Source: Ramlibacter cellulosilyticus | Lineage (GTDB): Bacteria > Pseudomonadota > Gammaproteobacteria > Burkholderiales > Burkholderiaceae_C | Assembly: GCF_014297465.1 (NCBI RefSeq) | Contig: NZ_JACORT010000005.1 | Coordinates: 91,002 to 155,001 of the forward strand | Length of the DNA: 64,000 nt | Direction of reading: 5' to 3' | In this document: positions 25,290 to 33,283 of the stretch, piece after piece | Numbering within the stretch: the stretch's first letter is position 1 | Layout of the letters: each line of letters begins with the position of its first letter | Program-made: the position numbers and the translations under genes | The notes under the pieces: model-generated | The model's database searches: none | What the model was told of the DNA's origin: nothing | What the model saw: the letters and a program-made list of their open reading frames with translations, nothing else

Positions 25290-26362
25290 GGCTTCGCCGC
25301 TTGCAGGAATTCGGCCACGGCCAGCGAGCAGCCCTTGGCCTGCGCGCCTTCGGCACGACCGAGCAGCAGGAAGCCGTCGCCCGCGGCCACGCCCACGTCC
25401 TCGGTGAGGATGCTGGTGACGGAATTGAAGTTCGCGAGGTCGCAGTGGACCAGCACGCCGCGTTCGCCGCGCGGCACCTCGCGGCCGGTGAGCGGGTCCA
25501 CCAGGCGCGAGCGCAGCCAGTGCGGCCCCGTCTTGACCGAAGGCACGCGGACGTTGCCGTCGTCGTAGAGCTGCGTGCTCAGCTCCGTCATGCCGTACAT
25601 GTTGATGCAGCGCTTGCGCGGCACGCCGAAGGAGGCTTCGAGCCCCGCGTAGAACGCTTCCAGCGGCAGATCGCGGGCCTGGCCCTTGTAGCCGCCGGTG
25701 TCCAGGATGCGGCTGCCTTCCGGCAGGCGCAGGCGCTCGCCGCGGGCGTGCAAGGCGTCCACGAGGTGCACGAAGCTGTAGCTGGCGCCGAGCACCGCGC
25801 AGGGCTGGCCGCCTTCCTCCGCGCGGCGCAGCCACGCCAGCAGGCCTTCGACGTCCATGCCCTCGGGCGTGACGAACCACGCGCTGTCTTCCGCGCCGAA
25901 GTGGCGCACGGCCATCGCGAGGTAGTGCGCGAGCGAGGAGTTGGGCAGCGCCTGCTCGTCGGGGAAGAGGATCGCCATGGGCACGCGCGCCGTGCCGTGC
26001 AGGAAGCGGCGCGCGAAGTTGTCCCGCCAGGACGCGTCCCACACGGCGATGGTCGGGTGGTAGTGCCTGCCCTTCACGTCGCCGCGCGTGGTGCCGCTGG
26101 TCATGAAGACGCGTTCCGCGGCATCCGCCGGCGTGCAGCTGAGCGTCACCTCCTTGAAGGCGCTGATCGGCACCGCGGGAATGTCGCGCCAGCCCTTCAC
26201 CGTGCGCGGCGTCGTGCCGCGCAACTGGCAGAAGCGGCGGTACGCCGCATTGTTCGCGTGCTGGTGCGCGAACAGGCGCAGCGCCAGCGCATCGAATTCC
26301 GCGTCGCTGCAGCCGTCCTGTGCGATGAAGGCGAGCAGCGCCTCGACGAGATCGCCGTGCAT
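25286..26362 (-). CDS. LuxE-like acyl-protein synthetase
   Basis: A 358-residue adenylate-forming enzyme of the LuxE/PaaK type. It would activate a carboxylate with ATP and hand the acyl group, via an enzyme thioester, to the LuxC partner. Motifs seen are the ATP/phosphate loop FMTSGTTRGDVKGR (86-99), the acid-activating core INMYGMTELSTQ (253-264), and a C-terminal Cys345 in AKGCSLAV at the place where LuxE carries its acyl-cysteine. The first codon overlaps the thiD stop by one base (TGATG). Being second in a TPP-riboswitch operon is unusual for this family. Confidence 0.87.
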   Translation of the reverse strand: MHGDLVEALLAFIAQDGCSDAEFDALALRLFAHQHANNAAYRRFCQLRGTTPRTVKGWRDIPAVPISAFKEVTLSCTPADAAERVFMTSGTTRGDVKGRHYHPTIAVWDASWRDNFARRFLHGTARVPMAILFPDEQALPNSSLAHYLAMAVRHFGAEDSAWFVTPEGMDVEGLLAWLRRAEEGGQPCAVLGASYSFVHLVDALHARGERLRLPEGSRILDTGGYKGQARDLPLEAFYAGLEASFGVPRKRCINMYGMTELSTQLYDDGNVRVPSVKTGPHWLRSRLVDPLTGREVPRGERGVLVHCDLANFNSVTSILTEDVGVAAGDGFLLLGRAEGAQAKGCSLAVAEFLQAAKP

Positions 26363-27201
26363 CACAGCGGCCGCAGTTGCATGGGCCGCGGCGCATGGCC
26401 GTGGTTCAGCGGGCCGCTGCCGGCGCCTGTGCGCACGCGCGCGCCGGCCTCCAGCGCGCCGCGCACGAAGCCGCTGGCACGCGCGACGGCCTCCGGCAGG
26501 TCGGCGCCGAGCGCGAGATGGCTCGCAATGGCGCTGGAGAGCGTGCAGCCGGTGCCATGCGTGTTGGGCGTGGCGATGCGCGGTGCGCGCAGCCACTGCG
26601 GCGCGGCGCCGCGGGCGAGCAGCAGGTCGCTCACGGTGTCGCCCGCGAGATGCCCGCCTTTCACCAGCACGGCCTGCGCGCCGCGTTCCAGGAGCTCGCG
26701 CGCGGCGCGCTCCATGTCGGCTTCGGTCGCGAGGGGACGCCGCACCAGCAACGCGGCTTCGTCGAGGTTGGGCGTGACGACGGTCGCCAGCGGGAAGAGC
26801 TCGCGCACGAGAACCTCGATCGCCGTTTCGTCGATGAGCTTGGCACCGCTGGTGGCCACCATCACGGGATCCAGCACGACGCGGCGCAGGCCGTACCTCT
26901 GCAGCGCCGCGGCGACCGTGCGCACGGTGTCCGCCGAATGCAGCATGCCGATCTTGACGGCATCGACCCCGATGTCCTCGACCACCGCGTCGATCTGGTC
27001 GGCGAGGATGTCCAGCGGCACCGCGTGGATCGAGCGCACGCCCAGGGTGTTCTGCGCGGTGAGGGCCGTGATGGCCGTCATGCCGAAGCAGCCGAGGGCG
27101 GAGAAGGTCTTGAGGTCGGCCTGGATGCCGGCGCCACCGCCCGAGTCGGAGCCTGCGATGGACAGGACGCGGGGGTAGGCGGATGCTGCGGTGCTGTTCA
27201 C
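26362..27201 (-). CDS. thiD: hydroxymethylpyrimidine/phosphomethylpyrimidine kinase
   Basis: A 279-residue ribokinase-family kinase that phosphorylates HMP to HMP-P and then HMP-PP for ThiE. Signatures are SIAGSDSGGGAGIQADLKT (14-32), the KIGML segment, AVLVKGGH (near residues 177-184) and the catalytic-base anion-hole motif THGTGCTLSSAIA. Translation starts at GTG 27201-27199, six bases after an AAGGAG. It is the first gene under the TPP riboswitch and leads seven or eight tightly packed genes. Confidence 0.97.
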   Translation of the reverse strand: MNSTAASAYPRVLSIAGSDSGGGAGIQADLKTFSALGCFGMTAITALTAQNTLGVRSIHAVPLDILADQIDAVVEDIGVDAVKIGMLHSADTVRTVAAALQRYGLRRVVLDPVMVATSGAKLIDETAIEVLVRELFPLATVVTPNLDEAALLVRRPLATEADMERAARELLERGAQAVLVKGGHLAGDTVSDLLLARGAAPQWLRAPRIATPNTHGTGCTLSSAIASHLALGADLPEAVARASGFVRGALEAGARVRTGAGSGPLNHGHAPRPMQLRPL

Positions 27202-27247
27202 GGGGGCTCCTTCGCGAGGCAGGACAGCTCCGAAGGGTTCGCCCCCG
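27201..27247 (-). promoter_or_regulatory. hairpin that can mask the thiD ribosome-binding site
   Basis: The thiD leader can fold so that GCCCCCG/CGGGGGC (27247-27241 with 27207-27201) and CCTTCG/CGAAGG (27236-27231 with 27214-27209) pair, burying the AAGGAG and touching the GTG start. A GGAGCTG in the loop (minus strand, 27231-27225) is a perfect 7-bp complement of the 5' strand of riboswitch stem P1, giving an alternative fold. This is read by eye, not computed. Confidence 0.65.
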
Positions 27248-27270
27248 ACCGCGCGCGCGAGGTCAGGGTT

Positions 27271-27354
27271 GCAGCTCTCCTTCCGCCGGTCTGAACCGGT
27301 TCAAGTTCACGGGTCTGGATCTCAGCACGCCTTGGCGTACACCCCGGAGCTGCG
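27271..27354 (-). promoter_or_regulatory. TPP riboswitch (thi-box)
   Basis: The minus strand carries the conserved thi-box parts in order: CCGGGGTG, GCTGAGA, ACCCGTGAACTTGA, CCGG...CCGGCG and GGAGAGC, closed by stem P1 (CAGCTC at 27352-27347 with GAGCTG at 27277-27272). It binds thiamine diphosphate and lowers expression of the downstream thiD operon. Within the 323-bp gap 27202-27524 this element, the SD-masking hairpin and repeat A copy 2 account for most of the sequence; the promoter was not located. Confidence 0.96.
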
Positions 27355-27371
27355 CGCATTGTGGCACAGGA

Positions 27372-27517
27372 CGGTGGGGTTCGCTGGCGCTCACCTTCCG
27401 GCGCTGGCGCGCCGCCACCCTACGAGCACCGGCCGCGCCCCAATGGGAACCGGGCGTGCCCCCGATGTAGGGTGGCGCGGCGCCAGCCGCGGCCGGTGAG
27501 CGCAGCGAACCCCACCG
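27372..27517. repeat. inverted intergenic repeat, family A copy 2
   Basis: Outer arms (27372-27395 and 27495-27517) and inner GCCACCCTAC/GTAGGGTGGC arms match family A at 7404-7544. It lies between the divergent-side start of the thiamine riboswitch leader and the end of the next minus-strand gene. The thiD promoter must lie in or next to this element. Confidence 0.8.
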
Positions 27518-27524
27518 AACGGCC

Positions 27525-28301
27525 TCAGAATTTCGTGTAGCCCCCGTCGATCAGGAACTGCTCGCCCGTCGCGTACGCCGACGCCTTGCTCGCCAGGTAC
27601 ACCGCGATGCCGCCGAAGTCGTCGATCTCGCCCCAGCGTCGCGCGGGGATGCGGGGCAGCACCGCGTCGGCGAACTTGGGGTTCTGCACCGAGCGCTCGG
27701 TCATGTCCGTCACGATCCAGCCCGGCAGGATGGAATTGACGCGGATCCCGTGGCGCGCGAGTTCGACAGCGAGGGCGCGCACCATCGAGGTGACCGCGCC
27801 CTTGGAGGCACCGTAGTGGCTGTTGCGCGCCGCGCCCTCCACGGCCGCCGTGCTGGCCGTCGCCACCAGCGAACCGCCCTGCCCGTGCTGCGCCATGTGC
27901 CGGGCCGCCGCGCGGAAGGTGAGGAACACGCCTTCCACGTTGATGCGCTGCACGCGCCGGAACTCCTCCAGCGTCATGTCAGTGAGCAGCGTGCCCTTGC
28001 TGGAGACGCCGGCGTTGGCGAAGCAGCTGTCCACGCGCCCCAGGGCCGCGACGGACTGCCCGAACGTGCGCTCCACCTGCGCCTCGTCGCCGACGTCGCC
28101 GACGAAGGCGTGCACGCGGCCGGCGTCCCCGCACTCCTGCGCGAGGGACGCAAGTGCGCGCTCCGTCTTCTCCACGTTCGAGCCCCAGATCGCCACCCTG
28201 GCACCCGCTGCAAGCAGCGCGCGCGCCATGCCGTAGCCGATGCCGCCGTTGCCGCCGGTGACGACGACGCCCTGTCCCGCCAGGTCGAAAGGCCGGTACA
28301 T
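27525..28301 (-). CDS. SDR-family oxidoreductase
   Basis: A 258-residue classical SDR with cofactor motif TGGNGGIG near residues 15-22, ANAG near residue 95, and the catalytic Ser/Tyr/Lys set in TASTAAVEGAARNSHYGASK. The LDGG-like C-terminus (FLIDGG) is typical of 3-oxoacyl-ACP reductase/glucose-dehydrogenase-type members. The substrate is unknown. It starts four bases after the GST stop, so the two genes probably form one transcript read from 28932 leftward. Confidence 0.88.
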   Translation of the reverse strand: MYRPFDLAGQGVVVTGGNGGIGYGMARALLAAGARVAIWGSNVEKTERALASLAQECGDAGRVHAFVGDVGDEAQVERTFGQSVAALGRVDSCFANAGVSSKGTLLTDMTLEEFRRVQRINVEGVFLTFRAAARHMAQHGQGGSLVATASTAAVEGAARNSHYGASKGAVTSMVRALAVELARHGIRVNSILPGWIVTDMTERSVQNPKFADAVLPRIPARRWGEIDDFGGIAVYLASKASAYATGEQFLIDGGYTKF

Positions 28302-28305
28302 GCGC

Positions 28306-28932
28306 TCAGGCCTTCTGCGCGGCGACGACCTTCTGCACCTGCGGCGCGGCAGCCAGCCGCGCCATGTGCTCCGCGACCTTGGGGAAGCGCTGCACGTCGA
28401 CGCCATCGCCTTCCAGCCAGCCGGCGATGGTGAAGAGGTAGAGGTCGGCGGTGCTGAAGCGCTCCCCCAGGACCCAGGGGCCCTGCAGCATCTTCTCTTC
28501 GATGAGCGTGAAGCTCTCGGCCATCGTCTGCGGCACCTTCTTCTTCATGGCTTCGATCGCGGCCGTGTCCTCGGCGTCCACCCAGCGGTAGCCCCGCCCC
28601 TTGTGCGCGTGGTTCACGTGCACCGTGGACGCCAGGTAGCTGTTGAACTCGTTCACCTTCGCGAGCAGGAAGGGATCGTCCAGCGGCGCCAGGTTGGCGG
28701 CCGGGAAGGACTGCGCGACGTACTGCAGGATCGCGACGTTCTCGCTGATCGCACCGCGGTCCGTGACGAGCGCGGGCACGCGCCCCTTCGGGTTCACGCG
28801 CAGGTACTCGGGCGAGCGCTGCTGCTGGTTCCTGAAGTCCAGCCGCACGGCCTCGTACGGGGCGCCCGCGTATTCGAGGGCCAGGTGGGAAGCGAGGGCA
28901 CAGGTGCCCGGGGCGTAGTAGAAGGTCAGCAT
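28306..28932 (-). CDS. glutathione S-transferase, beta-like
   Basis: A 208-residue GST with the bacterial beta-class opening MLTFYYAPGTCALASHLAL (Tyr5 and Cys11 near the glutathione sulfur), a cis-Pro in GRVPALV, the SENVAILQYVA glutathione-binding motif and a helical C-terminal domain with the STADLYLF N-capping box. It is co-directional with, and four bases from, the SDR gene. Specific substrate unknown. Confidence 0.9.
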   Translation of the reverse strand: MLTFYYAPGTCALASHLALEYAGAPYEAVRLDFRNQQQRSPEYLRVNPKGRVPALVTDRGAISENVAILQYVAQSFPAANLAPLDDPFLLAKVNEFNSYLASTVHVNHAHKGRGYRWVDAEDTAAIEAMKKKVPQTMAESFTLIEEKMLQGPWVLGERFSTADLYLFTIAGWLEGDGVDVQRFPKVAEHMARLAAAPQVQKVVAAQKA

Positions 28933-28964
28933 GCGGCCGATTGTGGTCGGCCGCCGCCGGGCGC

Positions 28965-29414
28965 TCAAGTCCCGATTTTCACCAGTTCGATCTCGAACAC
29001 CAGCGTGGCATTCGGCGGGATCACGCCGCCGGCACCGCGCTCGCCGTACGCCAGCTGCGGCGGGCAGGTGATGCGCGCCTTGCCGCCCGGCTTCATCAGC
29101 TGCACGGCTTCCGTCCAGCAGGGGATCACGCGGTTCAGCGGGAAGGCCGTCGGCTGGCCGCGCTTGTACGAGCTGTCGAACTCGCGGCCGTCCGGGAACG
29201 TGCCGCGGTAATGCACGGTGACCGTATCGGTCGCCTTGGGCGACGCGCCGCTGCCGGTGACCACGTTCTCGAACACGATGCCGCTCGCGGTCGTGGTGCG
29301 CGCGGTGCCGGTGAGGGCTTTCGCGTTCGGCACCGTTGCAGCGGGCGGGGTGGCGGTCTGCGCGCACGCGGCGACACAGGCGAGGCTGGCGAGGGCGATG
29401 GAAAGGGTACGCAT
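28965..29414 (-). CDS. FKBP-type peptidyl-prolyl isomerase, lipoprotein
   Basis: A 149-residue protein with a lipoprotein signal (SLACVAAC, lipobox VAAC with Cys17) followed by one FKBP domain (about 45-147): VTVHYRGTFPDGREFDSS, the GWTEA-equivalent PCWTEAVQLMKPGGKA, YGERGAG and IPPNATLVFEIELV. Key PPIase aromatic and Asp residues are present. It is probably membrane-anchored and assists protein folding in the periplasm. Confidence 0.92.
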   Translation of the reverse strand: MRTLSIALASLACVAACAQTATPPAATVPNAKALTGTARTTTASGIVFENVVTGSGASPKATDTVTVHYRGTFPDGREFDSSYKRGQPTAFPLNRVIPCWTEAVQLMKPGGKARITCPPQLAYGERGAGGVIPPNATLVFEIELVKIGT

Positions 29415-29431
29415 GCGGGATTATGGGCTCG

Positions 29432-31414
29432 TCACGCCCCGGGGCGGCAGCGCACGATCGCGTCCAGCAGCAGGTGCGGACGCAACGGCTTGCTCAGGTG
29501 CACCGCGAAGCCGGCGGCCAGCGACTTGCGCTGGTCCTCGGGACGGGCAAAGGCCGTGAGCGCGATCGCCGGGAGCGCGGGCCGGGCCTGCTCCTGTTGC
29601 AGCTCGCGCACGCGCCGCAACAATTCGTAGCCGTCGCGACCGGGCAGGCCGATGTCGCTGACCAGCACGTCGGGCCAGGCCTGCTGCAGCGCCTGCACCG
29701 CCGTGTCGAAGTCTCCCGCCGTCCGCACGCGCACGCCGCGCTCGGAGAGCACCAGCGTCATCATCTCGGTGGCCTCGCGGTCGTCCTCCACCAGCAGCAC
29801 GTCCAGCCCCTGCAAGGCATGCAGCTGCTCCTCGCCGGGCTCGTAGCCGCTTTCGGTTTCAGGGCCCTCGCTGGCCGTCGCGTCGGCAGGCTGCAGGGCC
29901 GGCAGCACCACGCGCATCGTGGTGCCGAGCCCCGGCCCCTCGCTGTGCGCGCTCACCACGCCGCCGTGCAGGTCGACGAGGTGCTTGACGATGGACAGCC
30001 CCAGCCCCAGGCCGCCGTGCCGCCGGTTGCCCGGCGCGTCGCTCTGGGTGAAGCGGTCGAACAGGTGGGGCAGGAATTCCGGCGTGATGCCCTGGCCGAA
30101 GTCGCGCACGTCCAGCAGCAGCCGGTCGCCTTCGCGCCGCAGCAGCACCTCGATGCGGCCGGCGTCGGGCGAGAACTTGACGGCGTTCGTCATCAGGTTC
30201 CAGAAGATCTGCTGGAAGCGCGCCGGGTCCAGCCACGCCGGCGCATGCGCCCCCGCGAGGTCGGTCTCCACGCGGATGCGCCTTTCGTTGATGGGCCCGG
30301 AGAGCGCCTCGATGGAGCTGGCGACCAGGTCCGCGGGATCGGTCCACTCGCGGTCCAGGTGCAGCTTGCCGGAGTTGATGCGCGAGACGTCGAGGATGTC
30401 CGAGATGATGCGCGCCTGCGTCTTCACGTTGCGCTCGATCGCCTCCAGCCCCTTCGCGCCCTCCGGCGTGATGCCGCGCCGCTTGAGGATGTGCACCCAG
30501 CCGATGATCGCGTTCAGCGGCGTGCGCAGTTCGTGCGAGAGCACCGCGATGAAGTCGTCCTTGGTGCGGCTGTGGCGCTCCGCCACCTGCCGTGCCGCCT
30601 GCTCGCGCTCCAGCACGTCGCGGCGGCGCTGCTCCAGCTCGTGCCGCTCCGAGACGTCGATGGCGATGGCGATGCGCACCCCGGGCTCCACGTGCGGCGA
30701 CACGCTCCACTCCAGGGGCACGGGCCGGCCCGCCGCGTGCAGCAGCGGGAACTCGCCGCGCCACGGGGCGCCCTCGCCGCCCGCCGTCGCGAGCTGCCGC
30801 GCCACGAAGGACTGCCAGTCGGGCGGGACGATGTCGCTCACGGCGAGCCCGATCAGCGCCTCGCGGCTGCGCCCCAGCAGGCGAACCAGCGCCGGGTTCA
30901 CGTCCGCGAAGCGGCCCTGTTCGTCCAGCAGCGCGATGCCGCTCTGCGCCTGGTCGTAGATGGCGCGGAAACGCTGCTCGCTGCGTCGCATGCGGTCTTC
31001 GGCGGTGCGCGCGCGGATCAGGGCCTGCAGCGTGGCGACCAGCACCGCGGGCTCGACCGGATGCACCATGTAGCCGTCGGCGCCGGCATTGAGGCCGGTG
31101 ACGCGGTCCTCGTTGCGCACGTACTCCGCCGAGAGATGCACGACCGGCAGCGTGGCCGTCTGCGGGTTCGCGCGGATGCGGCGGCAAAGCTCGAAACCGT
31201 CGGTGTCGGGGAGGTGCACGTCCAGCACCACGGCGGAGACGCCGCCCGCGATCAGTTCCATCGCTTCGGCGCCGCTGCCCGCCTCTGCCGTGCGGAAGCC
31301 GGCCGCGCGCACGACCCGCCCCGTGGCGTACCGCGTCGCCGGGTTGTCGTCCACCACCAGCACGGTGTGCTCCGCGCGTTCGATGGTGGGGTGGATGACC
31401 TCCGGATCGATCAT
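29432..31414 (-). CDS. hybrid sensor kinase, REC-PAS-HisKA-HATPase-REC
   Basis: A 660-residue cytosolic hybrid histidine kinase without transmembrane helices. In order: receiver (about 15-130, VVDDN and phospho-Asp65 in VVLDVHLPDTDGF), PAS (about 142-260), HisKA with phospho-His in LSHELRTPLNAI, HATPase (DFGQGI, GLGLGLSIV) and a C-terminal receiver (LLVEDD, phospho-Asp in VSDIGLPGRDG). Its ATG overlaps the stop of the upstream histidine kinase. It is the last gene of the stressosome operon, which suggests it is an output of, or runs in parallel with, the RsbRST module. Confidence 0.93.
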   Translation of the reverse strand: MIDPEVIHPTIERAEHTVLVVDDNPATRYATGRVVRAAGFRTAEAGSGAEAMELIAGGVSAVVLDVHLPDTDGFELCRRIRANPQTATLPVVHLSAEYVRNEDRVTGLNAGADGYMVHPVEPAVLVATLQALIRARTAEDRMRRSEQRFRAIYDQAQSGIALLDEQGRFADVNPALVRLLGRSREALIGLAVSDIVPPDWQSFVARQLATAGGEGAPWRGEFPLLHAAGRPVPLEWSVSPHVEPGVRIAIAIDVSERHELEQRRRDVLEREQAARQVAERHSRTKDDFIAVLSHELRTPLNAIIGWVHILKRRGITPEGAKGLEAIERNVKTQARIISDILDVSRINSGKLHLDREWTDPADLVASSIEALSGPINERRIRVETDLAGAHAPAWLDPARFQQIFWNLMTNAVKFSPDAGRIEVLLRREGDRLLLDVRDFGQGITPEFLPHLFDRFTQSDAPGNRRHGGLGLGLSIVKHLVDLHGGVVSAHSEGPGLGTTMRVVLPALQPADATASEGPETESGYEPGEEQLHALQGLDVLLVEDDREATEMMTLVLSERGVRVRTAGDFDTAVQALQQAWPDVLVSDIGLPGRDGYELLRRVRELQQEQARPALPAIALTAFARPEDQRKSLAAGFAVHLSKPLRPHLLLDAIVRCRPGA

Positions 31415-32280
31415 TCCGGTTTCGCGCCCTCCAGTTGGACAGGGATGGTGACGGAAAAGACGGAACCCTTGCCGGGCTCGCTGCGCAGGTCGACGCTGCC
31501 ACCGAGCAGCGTCGCGAGCTTCTTGCTGAGCGACAGCCCCAGCCCGGTGCCGCGCAGGCGCTTCTGCAGCGGCGACTGCACCTGCTGGAAGTCCTCGAAG
31601 ATGGAGGCGTGGAACTCCGGCGCGATGCCGATGCCCGTGTCCGCCACGGAGAAGGTGACGCGGCCGTCGCCCTCGAATCTCGCGCCGACGCGCACTTCGC
31701 CCTTCGGCGTGAACTTCAGCGCGTTGGCGATGAAGTTGCGCAGGATCTGCGACAGCTTGCGGTCGTCCGTGTACAGCTTGGGCACGTCCTGCGGCTCCTC
31801 GAACACGAGGTTGACCGCGGCGTTGGTGAGCACCGGCTTGAACATGCCGCGCAGCGCCGAGAACAGGTCGACCATCTCGAACCAGGCGGGGGAGATCTCC
31901 ACGCGCCCGGCCTCGACCTTCGCGAGGTCCAGCAGGTCGTCGACCATCTCCGCGAATTCGGTGGCGTTCTGCTGGATGAAGGCGACCTGCCGCTCCTGCT
32001 CCTCGGTGAGCGGGCCGTCGACGCGATCGAGCAGCAGGCGCGTGATGCTGCGGATGGAGTTGATCGGCGTGCGGAACTCGTGGCTCATGTAGGCCAGGAA
32101 GCGGCTCTTGAGGTCCGTCGCCTGGCGCAGCTGCTCGGCCTGCGAGTCGAGCTCCGCGTACAGCGCCAGCACGCCGCGGTTGGTCTCCTCCAGTTCGGCG
32201 CGCAGATCCTGCGCTTCCTGGCGGCTTTCCGCCAGGGCGGCCTGCAGGTCGGTGGGAGGCGTGGAGGTGTCGGGGGGCAT
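31411..32280 (-). CDS. soluble histidine kinase with N-terminal coiled coil
   Basis: A 289-residue kinase with an N-terminal coiled coil (about residues 10-55, LAESRQEAQDLRAELEETN), HisKA with phospho-His in YMSHEFRTPINS, and a full HATPase domain (N-box NFIANALKFTP, G1 ADTGIGI, G2 GTGLGLS). It has no sensor domain or membrane segment, so its input probably comes through protein contact, plausibly from the stressosome proteins encoded just upstream. It starts one base after the phosphatase stop and overlaps the hybrid kinase start. Confidence 0.93.
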   Translation of the reverse strand: MPPDTSTPPTDLQAALAESRQEAQDLRAELEETNRGVLALYAELDSQAEQLRQATDLKSRFLAYMSHEFRTPINSIRSITRLLLDRVDGPLTEEQERQVAFIQQNATEFAEMVDDLLDLAKVEAGRVEISPAWFEMVDLFSALRGMFKPVLTNAAVNLVFEEPQDVPKLYTDDRKLSQILRNFIANALKFTPKGEVRVGARFEGDGRVTFSVADTGIGIAPEFHASIFEDFQQVQSPLQKRLRGTGLGLSLSKKLATLLGGSVDLRSEPGKGSVFSVTIPVQLEGAKPE

Positions 32281-32281
32281 G

Positions 32282-33283
32282 TCAGTCCTTGCGCCGGAGC
32301 ACGGCGACCGTCGCGTCGTCGCGCCCGCGGCAATGGTCGCGCGCCAGCAGCCCGGCGGCAATAGCCGGGTCGTGGCCGAGCACCGGCACCAGCACCTCGG
32401 CTTTCCAGCGTGTCTCGATGCCGTCGGTGCAGACCACCAGGAGCGCGTGGTCGGGCCAGGGCGTGACCGTCTCGTCCGGGCTGCGGATCTTGAGCCCCGC
32501 CGTGCCATGCTGGCAGAGGATGCTGCGGTCCGAGATGCCGGAGACCAGGCGCGCGACGACGTTGCCCGCGCCCGCGCTGCGGACGGTGCCTGCATCCGCG
32601 TCGCAGTGCAGCACCATGACGGCGGCGCCGCGTGTGCGGCGCAAGGACTGGTGCAGGCGTTCCAGCAGGTCGCGGGGGGCGGTGAACGGGTCTTCGGAGA
32701 AGCTCTCGAGCGCGACCGCCGCTGCCTCGGCGGCATCGGGGCCGTGGCCGAGGCCGTCGACGACCAGCACCGCGGCCCGGGGCCCGTCGAGGGCAAAGCC
32801 CCAGCCGTCGCCGCACACCAGTTCGCCGGGAGCGGCGAGCGACACGGCGCCCACGCACGCGGCGCCCGCGGGCGCGTCGCCGGCGGCGCGCACGCGCGCC
32901 AGGACCAGGGTGCCTTGCGAGCGGGCACTGTGCACGTCGAAGCTGTCGGCCAGCCGGCGGACGGCGCCCAGGCCGGTGCCGGGCGTGCCGGCGGTGGAGA
33001 AGCCGTCGCCCAGCGAGCGCTCCACGTCGTGCATGCCGGGGCCGGCGTCCACCGCCAGCACCTCGACTTCGCGACGCTCCCGCCGCATGGACAACCACAT
33101 GCGGCCCGCCTGCGCATGGCGCACGAGATTGGTCGCCAGCTCGGTGACCACCAGCGCCAGCCGGCCGGCCGCCACGTCGTCGAAAGCGCATTCCGCCGCC
33201 AGCAGCGCCGCATGGCGGCGGGCCTCGCCCACGCGACTCGGATCCCCCATCGGGAACGCCGCGTGGAAACTGCCGGCCATCAT
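32282..33283 (-). CDS. HATPase-SpoIIE phosphatase, RsbX-like role
   Basis: A 333-residue two-domain protein: an RsbW/RsbT-like HATPase (about 10-130: ELATNLVRHA N-box, DAGPGM, GTGLGAVRRLAD) fused to a SpoIIE/PP2C domain (about 145-330: VVDGLGHGPDAA, VLHCD, GRDDATVAVL). In Bacillus, RsbX dephosphorylates RsbR/RsbS to reset the stressosome; here the phosphatase comes with its own kinase-like domain. ATG 33283 is preferred because it overlaps the RsbT stop (ATGA); GTG 33289 is also in frame. Confidence 0.88.
   Translation of the reverse strand: MMAGSFHAAFPMGDPSRVGEARRHAALLAAECAFDDVAAGRLALVVTELATNLVRHAQAGRMWLSMRRERREVEVLAVDAGPGMHDVERSLGDGFSTAGTPGTGLGAVRRLADSFDVHSARSQGTLVLARVRAAGDAPAGAACVGAVSLAAPGELVCGDGWGFALDGPRAAVLVVDGLGHGPDAAEAAAVALESFSEDPFTAPRDLLERLHQSLRRTRGAAVMVLHCDADAGTVRSAGAGNVVARLVSGISDRSILCQHGTAGLKIRSPDETVTPWPDHALLVVCTDGIETRWKAEVLVPVLGHDPAIAAGLLARDHCRGRDDATVAVLRRKD

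Noticed and set aside
23832..26362. Bioluminescence (lux) operon
   Set aside because: LuxC- and LuxE-type enzymes are present, but no luxA, luxB, luxD or luxG, and the operon is under a TPP riboswitch; light production is not supported.
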